Shown: positions 26,305-34,964, counted from the first letter of the stretch. The stretch: 64,000 nucleotides of DNA from Sphingomonas hankookensis (GCF_022664465.1 NZ_JAKREV010000004.1:62001-126000), one strand, 5' to 3'. Notes: a model not told the origin generated them from the letters alone. Numbers and translations are program-made.

Positions 26305-27593
26305 CCTGCGCGGGCGGCGGCCAGCGCAAAGGCCAGCACGACCGCGAACGACAGGCACGGGACCAGCATCGCCGTCTGGATCGACACCACGCCGTGGCTG
26401 AGCCAGCCCATCGCCGGGGGGAACACCGCCCCGCCGATCACCGCCATCACGATCAACGGCGCCCCCAGCGGCGCGCGGGGCCCGAGGTCGCGGACGCCGA
26501 GCGAGAAGATGGTCGGGAACATGATCGACATGAAGAAACCGGTCAGCAGCAGTGCGCCGATCGCCACCATCCCGCTGCCCAGCGCCGCGACCAGCATCAG
26601 CACGATATTGGCGAGCGCGAAGCCGGTCAGCAACCGCGTGGCGGCGATGCGATGCATCAGCGCCGTGCCGATCAGGCGACCGATGAGGAACAGCGCGAGG
26701 CTGATCGACAGCAGATACGCCGCCCCCCGCTCGGGCGTGGCGGGGCTGAGCGCCTTTACGAAATCGACGAAGAAGCTCCACACGCCGACCTGCGCGCCGA
26801 CATAGAAGAACTGCGCCACCACCGCCCAGCGCAACAGCCGGACGCCGATCACCGAGCGCAGCCCGCCCAGCGTATCGCCGCCGATGTCGCGCGGGACTTC
26901 GGGCAGGCGGACGACGGCGATGGTGATGGCGATCAGCACCACGACTCCGGCCAGCACCAGATAGGGCAACTGCACCATCTGCGCCTCGGTCGCGCGATAG
27001 GCATCGAGTGCGGCGGGGGCCATCGCGTCGAGCGTGGCGCGGTCATGCTCGACGCCCGAGAAGATGAACTTCGCGCCGATCACCGGGGCGATCGCGCCGC
27101 CAAGGCCGTTGAACGCCTGCGCGAGGTTCAGCCGCTGTTCGGCGCGGGCGGGATCGCCGAACGCGACGATATAGGGATTGGCGGCGGTTTCGAGGAACGC
27201 GGCGCCCGATGCCAGCACGAACAGCGCGCCCAGGAACGCGGCATATTCGCGCACCTCCGCCGCCGGATAGAAGAGCAGCGCGCCGACCGCGTAGAAGCCG
27301 AGCCCGGCAAGGATGCCGGCGCGGTAGCCGAAGCGGCGCAGCACCATCCCCGCCGGCAACGCCATGACGAAATAGCCGATATAGAAGACGAACTGGATGA
27401 ACCCGGCCTGCGCACGGTCGAGGGCGAGCGCCTTTTGAAACTGGCGGATCAGGATGTCGTTGAAGTTGTTGGCGACCGCCCAGAGGAAGAACAGGCTGAC
27501 CACGACCGCGAAGCCGGTGGCGTAGCCGGGCGTGATGAAGCGGCGTTCGGCAGCGGCGGGCGCTTGCGCCTGCGGGGCGGTCGGAGGGATCAT
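26295..27593 (-). CDS. fucP: Sugar:proton symporter of the FucP (L-fucose permease) family
   Basis: A 432-aa major facilitator superfamily protein with 12 predicted membrane segments. The motifs NFNDILIRQFQKALALDR, FLETAANPYIVAFG and NLAQAFNGLGGAIAPVIG are hallmarks of the FHS/FucP subfamily, which takes up L-fucose, glucose/galactose or related sugars with protons or sodium. The gene is last in an operon with the mutarotase (ATGA overlap), SDR and aldo/keto reductase, supporting L-fucose or another 6-deoxyhexose. The start ATG at 27593 overlaps the mutarotase stop. Confidence 0.88.
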   Translation of the reverse strand: MIPPTAPQAQAPAAAERRFITPGYATGFAVVVSLFFLWAVANNFNDILIRQFQKALALDRAQAGFIQFVFYIGYFVMALPAGMVLRRFGYRAGILAGLGFYAVGALLFYPAAEVREYAAFLGALFVLASGAAFLETAANPYIVAFGDPARAEQRLNLAQAFNGLGGAIAPVIGAKFIFSGVEHDRATLDAMAPAALDAYRATEAQMVQLPYLVLAGVVVLIAITIAVVRLPEVPRDIGGDTLGGLRSVIGVRLLRWAVVAQFFYVGAQVGVWSFFVDFVKALSPATPERGAAYLLSISLALFLIGRLIGTALMHRIAATRLLTGFALANIVLMLVAALGSGMVAIGALLLTGFFMSIMFPTIFSLGVRDLGPRAPLGAPLIVMAVIGGAVFPPAMGWLSHGVVSIQTAMLVPCLSFAVVLAFALAAARAGQR

Positions 27594-27934
27594 GGGTGGT
27601 CGCTTAAGGTAAAGATCGGGGTCATCGGCGTCCAGCGGCTGCCAGCGGGCGCGGCGGGCAGCGCCCGCTGGAACTCGCCCATCCTTGCCTCCCATTCGGC
27701 GACCTGCGGGTCGGCGGCGTCGGCATCGGCCTTTGCCGCGGGATCGAAGCCGGGGGGGACGGTCATCGTCATGACCAGCCGGGTGCCGGTGCGGAAGATT
27801 TGCATTTCCGCAACCCCCGACGCGCGGATCGCGGCGAGGACCGGGGCGGGGACGTTGCCGGGGGTGTGCCAGCGTTCATATTCCGCGATCGCCGCTGCGT
27901 CGTCGACCAGGTCGAGGGTCAGGACGCGGATCAT
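27590..27934 (-). CDS. L-rhamnose/L-fucose mutarotase family protein
   Basis: A 114-aa ferredoxin-like dimeric enzyme of the L-rhamnose mutarotase (DUF718) family, which speeds alpha/beta anomer exchange of 6-deoxyhexoses. The family pattern is visible as AEYERWHTPGNVPAPVLAAI near the N-terminus and the closing WTPMTPIFTL. Start and stop overlap those of the flanking genes by 4 bp each (ATGA), so it is translated as part of the operon. Confidence 0.85.
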   Translation of the reverse strand: MIRVLTLDLVDDAAAIAEYERWHTPGNVPAPVLAAIRASGVAEMQIFRTGTRLVMTMTVPPGFDPAAKADADAADPQVAEWEARMGEFQRALPAAPAGSRWTPMTPIFTLSDHP

Positions 27935-28662
27935 GCGTTCGACCAGCCGCCGTCGATCACATGGACCGCGCCGGTGGTGTAGGACGATGCGTCGGAGCCG
28001 AGGTAGAGCGCCAGTTCGGCGATCTCCTCCGCCCGGCCCAGCCGCCCCATCGGCTGGCGCGCGGTGAAGGCGGCGCGGGCGGCGTCGGCATCGCCGGTCG
28101 CGGCCATGCGGTCCTCCAGCGAGGGCGACTGCACGGTACCGGGGCAGATCGCGTTGCAGCGTATGCCTTGCCCCACGAAATCGAGCGCGACCGATTTGGT
28201 CAGGCCGATCACCGCCGCCTTCGACGCGGTGTAGACGAAGCGGTTGGGTACGGCGATCACATGGCTGGCGACCGACGACATGTTGACGATCGAGGCGCTC
28301 CCTGCGTCGATCATCGCCGGCAGCAGCGCGCGGATCAGGCGATATTGCGCGCGGACGTTCAGGTCGAAGCTGAAGTCCCAGTCGGCCTCTTCGGTGGTCA
28401 GGATCGTGCCGGCATGGACGAAGCCGGCGCAGTTGAACAGGATGTCGACCGCGCCGACCTTTGCGGCAAAATCCTTGATCGCCTCAGGGTCCATCAGGTC
28501 GACGACGTGCGGCTCGCAGCCGGTCAGCGTCGCCAGCGCATCGGCGTTGATGTCCACCGCGAGGACGCGGGCGCCTTCGCGCGCGAACAGTTCGGCGGCG
28601 GCGCGGCCGATGCCTTGGGCCGCGGCGGTGACGATGGCGGTTTTGCCGGACAGGCGGGTCAT
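27931..28662 (-). CDS. Short-chain dehydrogenase, probable 2-keto-3-deoxy-L-fuconate dehydrogenase
   Basis: A 243-aa Rossmann-fold oxidoreductase. The cofactor loop is TAAAQGIGRAAAELF, with Asp in LAVDIN indicating NAD preference. The catalytic set is the Ser of NMSSVASH and YTASK with Tyr and Lys, and the segment CPGTVQSPS follows. In oxidative L-fucose breakdown the enzyme of this family oxidises 2-keto-3-deoxy-L-fuconate. The operon context (aldo/keto reductase, mutarotase, FucP) supports that role. The ATG at 28662 overlaps the upstream gene's stop. Confidence 0.82.
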   Translation of the reverse strand: MTRLSGKTAIVTAAAQGIGRAAAELFAREGARVLAVDINADALATLTGCEPHVVDLMDPEAIKDFAAKVGAVDILFNCAGFVHAGTILTTEEADWDFSFDLNVRAQYRLIRALLPAMIDAGSASIVNMSSVASHVIAVPNRFVYTASKAAVIGLTKSVALDFVGQGIRCNAICPGTVQSPSLEDRMAATGDADAARAAFTARQPMGRLGRAEEIAELALYLGSDASSYTTGAVHVIDGGWSNA

Positions 28663-29666
28663 GCGATCTCCAGGGGGATAGGGGCGTCGGCGCGGATCAG
28701 ACCGGCATCGATCAAATCGGCCCATAGCGCAGGCGGGATGGGCAGGGTCGCGAGCGTCACCGCCTGCGCCAATTCGGTCGCATCGGCCATGCCGGGGATC
28801 ACTGCGGCGACGGCCGGATGCGCCATCGGGAATTGCAGCGCGGCGGCGGCCATCGGTACGGCGTAGCGGGCGCAGATCGAGGCGATGGCGTCGACCCGGC
28901 GCGTCACGTCGGCTGGCGGCGTTTCGTAATTATAGCGGGCGTCCGGCCCGGTGCCCGAGGCGAGAATGCCCGAATTATACGGCCCGCCGACGATCACCTC
29001 TACCCCGAGCGCGGCACAGCGCGGCAGCAGCGTGTCGAGCGCGTCCTGTTCGAGCAGCGTGTAGCGCCCGGCGAGCAGGATCGCGTCGAGCTCGACTTGG
29101 GTAAGCAGTTCCTCGCACACCGCGATCTCATTCACGCCGACGCCGATCGCGCCGACCGCGCCGGCATCGCGAAGCGCGCGCATCGCTAAATAGCCGCCGT
29201 CGAGAAACGTCGCCATTTGCGCCGCATGGTCGGCGCCGTGCGTCATCGCGCCCAAATCATGGGCGAGCAGCAGGTCGATCCGGTCGCGGCGCAGCCGGTC
29301 GCGGCTGGCGTCGAACGATCGGAGGATGCCGTCGCGCGAATAGTCGAACGCGCTCTCGACCGGTTCGGGCGAGACGAAGCCCTGCCGTTCGACGGCGAGG
29401 TCGCGGTCGGGCACCGGGCGCAGCACCCGACCGACCTTGGTCGAGAGGATCGCGTCGCCATCGGGATCGAGGTCGGCCAGCGCATCGCCCAGCCGGCGTT
29501 CGGACAAGCCGAAGCCGTAATGCGGCGCGGTGTCGAAGCGGCGGATGCCGCGGCCCCAAGCGGCGTCGATCGTCGCGCGGGCGGCGTCATCGCCGACCGG
29601 TCGATACAGATTCCCGATCGCGGCGCCGCCAAAACCCAGCCTGGCGGGCGCCTGCCTCTGCGTCAT
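28659..29666 (-). CDS. Aldo/keto reductase, probable L-fucose dehydrogenase
   Basis: A 335-aa TIM-barrel NAD(P)-dependent oxidoreductase. The catalytic Asp and Tyr are in RFDTAPHYGFGLSERRLG, the Lys in LSTKVGRVLRP and the His in LLLAHDLG. The closest known types are L-fucose dehydrogenase and pyridoxal 4-dehydrogenase, which oxidise L-fucose or L-galactose C1 to the lactone. First gene of the operon, with an AGAGGA ribosome-binding site and a good promoter upstream. The next steps (lactonase, dehydratase, final hydrolase) are not in the operon. Confidence 0.85.
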   Translation of the reverse strand: MTQRQAPARLGFGGAAIGNLYRPVGDDAARATIDAAWGRGIRRFDTAPHYGFGLSERRLGDALADLDPDGDAILSTKVGRVLRPVPDRDLAVERQGFVSPEPVESAFDYSRDGILRSFDASRDRLRRDRIDLLLAHDLGAMTHGADHAAQMATFLDGGYLAMRALRDAGAVGAIGVGVNEIAVCEELLTQVELDAILLAGRYTLLEQDALDTLLPRCAALGVEVIVGGPYNSGILASGTGPDARYNYETPPADVTRRVDAIASICARYAVPMAAAALQFPMAHPAVAAVIPGMADATELAQAVTLATLPIPPALWADLIDAGLIRADAPIPLEIA

Positions 29667-29685
29667 CGCCTATCCTCTCCCGGCG

Positions 29686-29714
29686 AGTATCCGCGAAGTA
29701 ATTTCACCTGTCAA
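29686..29714 (-). promoter_or_regulatory. Sigma-70-like promoter of the L-fucose operon
   Basis: On the minus strand TTGACA (29714-29709) and GATACT (29691-29686) are separated by exactly 17 bp. Transcription would begin near 29679, about 13 bp before the start codon at 29666. The stretch between the boxes (GGTGAAATTACTTCGCG) could hold an operator, but no clear palindrome is seen. Confidence 0.6.
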
Positions 29715-29725
29715 AACCAAAAGCG

Positions 29726-30835
29726 TCAGTAGACGACGACCGAGCGGATGCTTTCCCCGGCGTGCATCAGGTCGAAGCCCTTGTTGATCTCCTCGAGGCT
29801 GAGGACGTGGGTGATCATCGGGTCGATCTCGATCTTGCCGTTCATATACCAGTCGACGATCTTCGGCACGTCGGTCCGCCCCTTCGCGCCGCCGAACGCG
29901 GTGCCGCGCCAGTTGCGCCCGGTGACGAGCTGGAACGGGCGGGTGGCGATCTCCTTGCCCGCCTCGGCCACGCCGATGATGATGCTGGTGCCCCAGCCGC
30001 GATGGCACGCCTCCAGCGCCTGGCGCATGACGTCGGTGTTGCCGGTGCAGTCGAACGTGTAGTCGGCGCCGCCGTCGGTCAGCGCGACAAGGTGCTGGAC
30101 GATGTCGCCGCCGACCTCACGCGGGTTGACGAAGTGGGTCATGCCGAAACGGCGGCCCCATTCCTCGCGGTCGGGGTTGATGTCGACGCCGACGATCATG
30201 TTGGCGCCGGCCATCTTCGCCCCCTGCAGCACGTTCAGCCCGATGCCGCCGAGGCCGAAGACGATGATGTTGTCGCCCGGCGCGACCTTGGCGGTGTTGA
30301 CCACCGCGCCGACGCCGGTGGTGACGCCGCAGCCGACATAGCAGCTGGTCTGGAACGGGGCGTCCTCGCGAATCTTCGCCACCGCGATCTCGGGCAGGAC
30401 GGTGAAGTTCGAGAAGGTCGAGCAGCCCATATAATGGTAGATCGGCTGCCCCTTGTAGCTGAAGCGGGTCGTGCCGTCGGGCATCAGCCCCTTGCCCTGG
30501 GTCGCGCGGATCGCGGTGCATAGGTTCGTCTTGCCCGACAGGCACGACTTACACTGGCGGCATTCGGGGGTGTAGAGCGGGATGACGTGATCGCCGACCG
30601 CGACGCTGGTCACGCCCGCGCCGACTTCGCGGACGATGCCCGCGCCTTCATGGCCCAGCACGCTCGGGAAGATGCCTTCCGAATCCAGCCCGTCCAATGT
30701 GTAGGCGTCGGTGTGGCAGATGCCGGTCGCCATGATCTCGATCAGGACTTCGCCGGGTTTGGGGCCTTCGAGGTCGAGTTCGACGATCTCGAGGGGGCGC
30801 TTCGCTTCGAACGCGACGGCGGCACGGGTCTTCAT
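29726..30835 (-). CDS. adhC: S-(hydroxymethyl)glutathione dehydrogenase / class III alcohol dehydrogenase
   Basis: A 369-aa zinc-dependent dehydrogenase that oxidises the glutathione adduct of formaldehyde with NAD. Catalytic zinc ligands lie in [19 protein letters not shown] and [11 protein letters not shown]. The structural zinc Cys set is [17 protein letters not shown]. The NAD loop is [15 protein letters not shown] with Asp in VGVDIN. The length and the [15 protein letters not shown] stretch are those of class III. The ATG at 30835 follows AAGGAG; an upstream in-frame extension is low-complexity. The gene carries its own detoxification role and is not obviously linked to the adjacent fucose operon. 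Confidence 0.95.
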   Translation of the reverse strand: MKTRAAVAFEAKRPLEIVELDLEGPKPGEVLIEIMATGICHTDAYTLDGLDSEGIFPSVLGHEGAGIVREVGAGVTSVAVGDHVIPLYTPECRQCKSCLSGKTNLCTAIRATQGKGLMPDGTTRFSYKGQPIYHYMGCSTFSNFTVLPEIAVAKIREDAPFQTSCYVGCGVTTGVGAVVNTAKVAPGDNIIVFGLGGIGLNVLQGAKMAGANMIVGVDINPDREEWGRRFGMTHFVNPREVGGDIVQHLVALTDGGADYTFDCTGNTDVMRQALEACHRGWGTSIIIGVAEAGKEIATRPFQLVTGRNWRGTAFGGAKGRTDVPKIVDWYMNGKIEIDPMITHVLSLEEINKGFDLMHAGESIRSVVVY

Positions 30836-30917
30836 GGGACGTCTCCTTGATGGTCGCGACCTAGCGGGGGCGGGCGGGGGTCGGCAAGGGGCGTGCGATC
30901 GGCTACATCGCGCGGCC

Positions 30918-31469
30918 ATGTCGCCACGTCTCCCGATCCTTGCGCTGCTGTTCCTGTCGGGCTGCGCCGGCGGCAGCTATCGTCCGGTCAGCGATGCTGC
31001 GGTCAAGATCGGCGCGCCGTACCGGGTGCGGGGCGTGACCTATGTCCCGGCCGCCGATCCAAGCTACGACATGCTCGGGCTGGCGAGCTGGTATGGCAGC
31101 GAGTCGGGGCGGCAGACCGCCAATGGCGAGCGGTTCCGTGCCCGCGGGGTGACCGCGGCGCATACCACGCTGCCGCTGCCAAGCTATGTCGAGGTGACCG
31201 CGCTCGACACCGGGCGGCGGATCGTCGTGCGGGTCAACGATCGCGGACCGTTTACGGGACGCGGGCGCATCCTCGACCTGTCGAGGGGCGCGGCCGAGGC
31301 GTTGGGCGCGCGCGGGCGGGGCGTGGTTCCGGTCCGCGTGCGGGTGGTGTCGCCCGCCGAGCGCGACCGGGCGCGGCTGCGCCGGGGCAAGGCGGCGCGC
31401 GACCTGCGGCCGGTCGACGAGGCGACGCGCGCCAATTTGCGGGCGCAATTGCGGGCGAGCGGGCTGTAG
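30918..31469 (+). CDS. rlpA: RlpA-like septal ring lipoprotein
   Basis: A 183-aa outer-membrane lipoprotein. The lipobox is LFLSGC with Cys near residue 16. The double-psi beta-barrel domain shows [19 protein letters not shown], the His in [10 protein letters not shown] and [19 protein letters not shown]. RlpA proteins are lytic transglycosylases cleaving peptide-free glycan strands at the division septum. No SPOR domain follows, so it is the short form. The ATG at 30918 is the only start that gives a lipoprotein signal. It is divergent from adhC. Confidence 0.9.
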   Translation: MSPRLPILALLFLSGCAGGSYRPVSDAAVKIGAPYRVRGVTYVPAADPSYDMLGLASWYGSESGRQTANGERFRARGVTAAHTTLPLPSYVEVTALDTGRRIVVRVNDRGPFTGRGRILDLSRGAAEALGARGRGVVPVRVRVVSPAERDRARLRRGKAARDLRPVDEATRANLRAQLRASGL

Positions 31470-31482
31470 CGCGGGCCAAAGA

Positions 31483-31498
31483 TCACGAAGTTCACACT
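31483..31498 (-). repeat. Dispersed 16-bp sequence, copy 2
   Basis: The reverse complement of this segment is AGTGTGAACTTCGTGA, identical to 9990-10005. It lies 14 bp after the rlpA stop codon. Confidence 0.55.
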
Positions 31499-31612
31499 AG
31501 TGGCGTGTTTGTACATTAGGTTCGATGGTAGTGTCCGGCGGGGTCAAAGAGCGGGCGGACGCAGTGGGCCGCGTTGGCGATCGTGGCGTTGGGTCTCGTT
31601 GTAGGAAAGCGG

Positions 31613-32182
31613 TTATTTGGTCGGTGCCGGCTTGGGTTGCATTTCGGCCAGGCGCTTGTCCTGGACCGCTAGTACCGGGACGCCGAGCGCGGTGCGCAGC
31701 GTGTCGGGGATCAGCGCACGGTCATAGGGTTCGCGGGTCAGTTCGCGATTTTCCGGTGCCCGCCACTGGGTGCCGTAAATCTGCTTCTGTCCGACTGCCT
31801 GTAGATAGCGGTCGAGCGTCGCGGCGGCGATCCAGCTGGCGTCCTTCTTACCCCGGGCGGCGGCGGCGAGCGCAAGCGTGTGCGCGAGGAGATAGTCCGC
31901 AGGCTTGTCGCCATGCTGGAACACGAACGCCGCGGCGTAATAGTCTTCCGCCGTTGTCAGCTTGCCCTGATCGAGCAGCGTGCGGGTCCGTTCGCGGCGC
32001 GCGGTGTCGTCGGCCCACATCTTGCGCACGAAGGTCATGTCCTTGAACCATTCGGGCTTCACATTCTTTCGGATCGCCTGATCCTCGGCGAACATCCTCG
32101 CCATTTCCGGGTTGTCGGCGGTCTGCGCCGGGGCGGGGGTGGCGATCGAAAGGGCGATGAGAGCGATCGACAGGCGGAGCAT
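31613..32182 (-). CDS. Secreted protein of unknown function (perhaps DUF6624)
   Basis: A 189-aa exported protein with signal peptide MLRLSIALIALSIATPAPAQ. The mature part is helical: MARMFAEDQAIRKN, DDTARRERTRTLLDQGKL, and an Ala-rich TPR-like stretch YYAAAFVFQHGDKPADYLLA. The DQ...R pattern near the N-terminus recalls DUF6624 proteins, though this is a tentative match. The gene is monocistronic, facing rlpA. Confidence 0.65.
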   Translation of the reverse strand: MLRLSIALIALSIATPAPAQTADNPEMARMFAEDQAIRKNVKPEWFKDMTFVRKMWADDTARRERTRTLLDQGKLTTAEDYYAAAFVFQHGDKPADYLLAHTLALAAAARGKKDASWIAAATLDRYLQAVGQKQIYGTQWRAPENRELTREPYDRALIPDTLRTALGVPVLAVQDKRLAEMQPKPAPTK

Positions 32183-32294
32183 GGGACCTCGCGAATGGTG
32201 GCGCGGGGAGTGTGACGTGCAGGTGGTGGGGGCGTAAAGGGGGATCGTGGGGGAGGAGCGGCAGGCGCGCTCGTGGTGCGGCGGTGCTGTTGCA

Positions 32295-32394
32295 ACCGGG
32301 AGATCCCAGCCTTCGCTGGGATGACGTTTGTGGCGGGAGAAGATGTCCGTTTTCCGCCCGCTATATCACGTCCCCCCAGCGCAGGCTGGGGCCT
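32295..32394. repeat. CCAGCCTTCGCTGG repeat pair (family 4), copy a
   Basis: The left unit has CCCAGCCTTCGCTGGG followed by ATGACGT. The right unit is the inverse, ACGTCCCCCCAGCGCAGGC. Similar pairs are at 41155 and 54865, with a single unit at 49749. Confidence 0.7.
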
Positions 32395-32448
32395 TCTGCG
32401 GCTGGGCGCGCGGGTTGCTTGGCGGACCGCCCCGAGGGCCGAGACGCA

Positions 32449-32486
32449 GAAAGGGCGGCCTCTTGCAGGGCCGCCCTTTCTTTTCT
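32449..32486. terminator. Rho-independent terminator downstream of rpsD
   Basis: A perfect 12-bp stem (GAAAGGGCGGCC / GGCCGCCCTTTC) with an 8-base loop is followed on the plus strand by TTTTCT. On the minus strand the stem itself ends in TTTC. It lies about 113 bp after the rpsD stop and looks bidirectional. Confidence 0.75.
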
Positions 32487-32598
32487 GCCAGCGCCATGGG
32501 CAAAGCCCATGCCGTCGGTCGGGGCTTTGGCCCCGCCGGCCGGTCGCGCTGAGGTGGTGCCTCGGTCCAGCTTTGCTGGACCTTGGCTCAGCGCGACT

Positions 32599-33210
32599 TC
32601 ACCGCGAGTAGAATTCGACGACCAGATTCGGTTCCATCTTCACCGGATAGGGCACTTCGTCCAGCGTCGGAACGCGGGTGAAGGTGACCTTGGTGCCTTC
32701 GGTGCCGATATATTCGGGCACGTCACGCTCGGCGAGGGTCTGCGCTTCGAGGACCAGCGCCATTTCCTGCGCCTTGCTGCCCAGCGAGATTTCGTCGCCG
32801 ACATAGCAACGACGCGACGCGATGTTGCACTTCACGCCGTTGACGCGGACGTGGCCGTGGCTGACGAGCTGACGCGCGGCGAAGACGGTCGGGGCGAACT
32901 TGGCACGGTACACGATCATGTCGAGGCGCTGTTCGAGCAGGCCGATCAGGTTCTGACCGGTGTCGCCCTTCATGCGCGACGCTTCTTCATAGGTGCGCTT
33001 GAACTGCTTTTCGGTGACGTCGCCGTAATAGCCCTTCAGCTTCTGCTTCGCGCGCAACTGGATGCCGAAGTCCGACATCTTGCCCTTGCGGCGCTGACCG
33101 TGCTGGCCGGGGCCATATTCACGCTTGTTCACCGGGCTCTTGGGACGACCCCAAATGTTTTCGCCAAGGCGGCGATCGAGCTTGTACTTGGCGCTGGAGC
33201 GCTTCGACAT
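32599..33210 (-). CDS. rpsD: 30S ribosomal protein S4
   Basis: A 203-aa primary 16S rRNA-binding protein of the small subunit. The N-terminal [20 protein letters not shown], the [19 protein letters not shown] segment, and the S4 RNA-binding domain ([37 protein letters not shown]) are all intact. Length is normal. In E. coli S4 represses its own operon through mRNA; here the gene stands alone with a 197-bp divergent upstream region. Confidence 0.98.
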   Translation of the reverse strand: MSKRSSAKYKLDRRLGENIWGRPKSPVNKREYGPGQHGQRRKGKMSDFGIQLRAKQKLKGYYGDVTEKQFKRTYEEASRMKGDTGQNLIGLLEQRLDMIVYRAKFAPTVFAARQLVSHGHVRVNGVKCNIASRRCYVGDEISLGSKAQEMALVLEAQTLAERDVPEYIGTEGTKVTFTRVPTLDEVPYPVKMEPNLVVEFYSR

Positions 33211-33407
33211 GGGTATTTCCAATGCAATCTGGTATGACGTTTGACCGTCCGGGGACGATCGCGGCTCCCGGTCTTCGCCTCCGACTTGTGGTCGGGGCCA
33301 CCGCTTCACCGGGAATGCGGGGCCGAATTGCGAAGCGGCGCGGTTAGCCGGGTGGGCCCGAGGAGTCAAGCTGGACAGGGCGAGCGTCCCGCGCCACAGC
33401 GCGTTGC

Positions 33408-33713
33408 ATGACGATCCTGCCTGGGCCCGAGTGCACCACCATGACCGAAGTCCGCGCCGGCGTGGACGCTCTCGACCGCGAACTGGTGGCGCTGCTGGCG
33501 CGCAGGTTTGCGTATATGGACGCCGCGGCGCGGATCAAGCCGGGGCGCGAGGCGGTGCGCGACGAGGCGCGCAAGGCTGAGGTGATCGCCAATGCACGGG
33601 CGGCGGCGGTTGCGGCGGGCGTGCCGGAGGACGTGGTGGGTGATTTGTGGGAGCGGCTGGTCGAGGCGTCGATCGGGTATGAGTTGGCGCGGTTCGACGC
33701 GACGCGGGGGTAG
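33408..33713 (+). CDS. Chorismate mutase (AroQ/PchB type)
   Basis: A 101-aa all-helical enzyme converting chorismate to prephenate, or acting as an isochorismate-pyruvate lyase. The family's helix 1 is [20 protein letters not shown] with its conserved Arg. Then [16 protein letters not shown] carries the active Lys, and [17 protein letters not shown] gives the Glu and C-terminal helix. The ATG at 33408 is used; the ATG at 33441 (MTEVRAG) is possible. It is monocistronic and followed by repeat copy C. Confidence 0.85.
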   Translation: MTILPGPECTTMTEVRAGVDALDRELVALLARRFAYMDAAARIKPGREAVRDEARKAEVIANARAAAVAAGVPEDVVGDLWERLVEASIGYELARFDATRG

Positions 33714-33741
33714 GGCAAGGCCTGCAACCCACCCCCCTTTC

Positions 33742-33862
33742 CCGTTTGCTTCGAGCGCAGGTTCGAGCTTGTCGAGAACCGAAGTCGAGAAGGGGTTGCC
33801 CCAAACAAGACGTTCTCGACGGACGCTTCTCGACTTCGCTCGAAGCTGCTCGAACTAAACGG
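33742..33862. repeat. TTCGAGC/GTCGAGAA palindromic element, copy C (full)
   Basis: A 121-bp element in the same orientation as copy B and nearly identical to it. It lies between convergent chorismate mutase and trmJ genes, where it could terminate both. Confidence 0.85.
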
Positions 33863-33886
33863 GGAGAGTGTGGGGGAGAGACGAGG

Positions 33887-34933
33887 CTACCGCCGGCGCT
33901 TCGCCCCATCCAGCGCCGACAGCACGCCGCGCATCGTGCGCACCTCCTGCGACGTCCACCCTGCCTTCGTCAGCAACGTCCGCAGCGTCCGCCGCGACGT
34001 CGCCGCACGTTCGGGGGGGAAGAAGAAGCGCGCGGCCTCCAGCATGTCGTCGAGCTGGCCGATCATCCCCTCCAGTTCCTCGTGCAGGGCGGGCTGGCCG
34101 AGGTCGACGGTCGGCGGGCTGGCGAGGGCCTGTCCCTTCGACCATTCATAGGCGACCAGGATCACCGCCTGGGCGAGGTTGAGCGAGCCGAATTCCGGGT
34201 TGATCGGGACGGTCAGAATGGTGCGGGCGAGCGCCACATCGTCGGTTTCGAGGCCGGAGCGTTCGGGGCCGAACAGGATCGCCGAGCGGCCGGGCTCGGC
34301 GCGGATCGCCTGTGCGGCGGCTTCGGGAGTGACGACCGGCTTGGTGATGCCGCGCTTGCGGACGGTCGTGGCGTAGACATGGGCGCAATCGGCGACGGCG
34401 TCGGCGACCGTTTCATAGACGGTGGCGTCGCGCAGCACCTGGTCGGCGCCGCTGGCCGCCGGGCCGGCTTCGGGGTTGGGCCAGCCGTCGCGTGGGGCGA
34501 CGAGGCGCATTTCGACGAGGCCGAAGTTCAGCATGGCGCGCGCGGCCTTGCCGATGTTCTGGCCGAGTTGCGGGCGGACGAGGACGATGACGGGGGGGAG
34601 CGCACCTTCCGCCCCATCCCGTTCGGTTCGAGCAGCATCGAGCTTGTCGAGATCCGCCCGTCGAGAACTGGCCGCCGTGGAAATCGTCGACCAGTCGCCG
34701 CGGAACAGCCCTTCCTTCTTCTTGCGCGACCAGTCCTTCACCTGTGCCTCGCGCTCCAGCGCATCGGTCCGGGTCTGGAAGGTCTCGTGCCACATCAGTT
34801 CGACCGGGCGGCGGTCATGGGTGTAGCCTTCGAACGCGCCCGACTGATGCTCGGCGATGCGGCGGTCGAGGTCGTCGGTTTGGCCGGTGTAATAGGTGCC
34901 ATCCGAACATTTGAGGATGTAGACGTAGAACAT
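33887..34933 (-). CDS. trmJ: GIY-YIG domain joined in frame to TrmJ-like RNA 2'-O-methyltransferase
   Basis: One uninterrupted 348-aa frame contains two normally separate proteins. Residues 1-85 (MFYVYILKCSDGTYYTGQTD, then ALEREAQVKDWSRKKKEGL) are a stand-alone GIY-YIG nuclease of the UvrC-like YhbQ type. Residues from about 115 on (VIVLVRPQLGQNIGKAARAM, ILFGPERSGLETDDVALA, INPEFGSLNLAQAVILVAYE) are a SPOUT methyltransferase of the TrmJ family, which methylates tRNA position 32. The linker (residues about 89-106) is encoded by repeat half-copy D at 34619-34668. TrmJ has no in-frame ATG, GTG or TTG of its own near its conserved start, so either the fusion is real or a frameshift hides the start (see findings). 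Both enzymes look intact. Confidence 0.78.
   Translation of the reverse strand: MFYVYILKCSDGTYYTGQTDDLDRRIAEHQSGAFEGYTHDRRPVELMWHETFQTRTDALEREAQVKDWSRKKKEGLFRGDWSTISTAASSRRADLDKLDAARTERDGAEGALPPVIVLVRPQLGQNIGKAARAMLNFGLVEMRLVAPRDGWPNPEAGPAASGADQVLRDATVYETVADAVADCAHVYATTVRKRGITKPVVTPEAAAQAIRAEPGRSAILFGPERSGLETDDVALARTILTVPINPEFGSLNLAQAVILVAYEWSKGQALASPPTVDLGQPALHEELEGMIGQLDDMLEAARFFFPPERAATSRRTLRTLLTKAGWTSQEVRTMRGVLSALDGAKRRR
34619..34668. repeat. TTCGAGC/GTCGAGAA half-element, copy D, inside a reading frame
   Basis: A 50-bp single half of the A-C element, with CCGTTCGGTTCGAGCAGC and CTTGTCGAGA. It separates the GIY-YIG and TrmJ parts and is translated in frame as SRRADLDKLDAARTER. Confidence 0.8.
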
Positions 34934-34964
34934 GATGGGCCTTGGGTTCGCAGGGCCGAGAAGG

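Larger units (their letters stand above)
32183..32598. other. 416-bp intergenic region with repeats and a terminator
   Basis: No gene is supported. It holds an inverted pair of CCCAGCCTTCGCTGGGATGACGT-type units (32295-32394) and the rpsD terminator (32449-32486). A short inverted sequence rich in GGCCC near 32505-32590 is also present. Confidence 0.55.

Noticed and set aside
32183..32598. Small frames in the gap after rpsD
   Set aside because: They are composed of repeat and terminator sequence with no ribosome-binding site.
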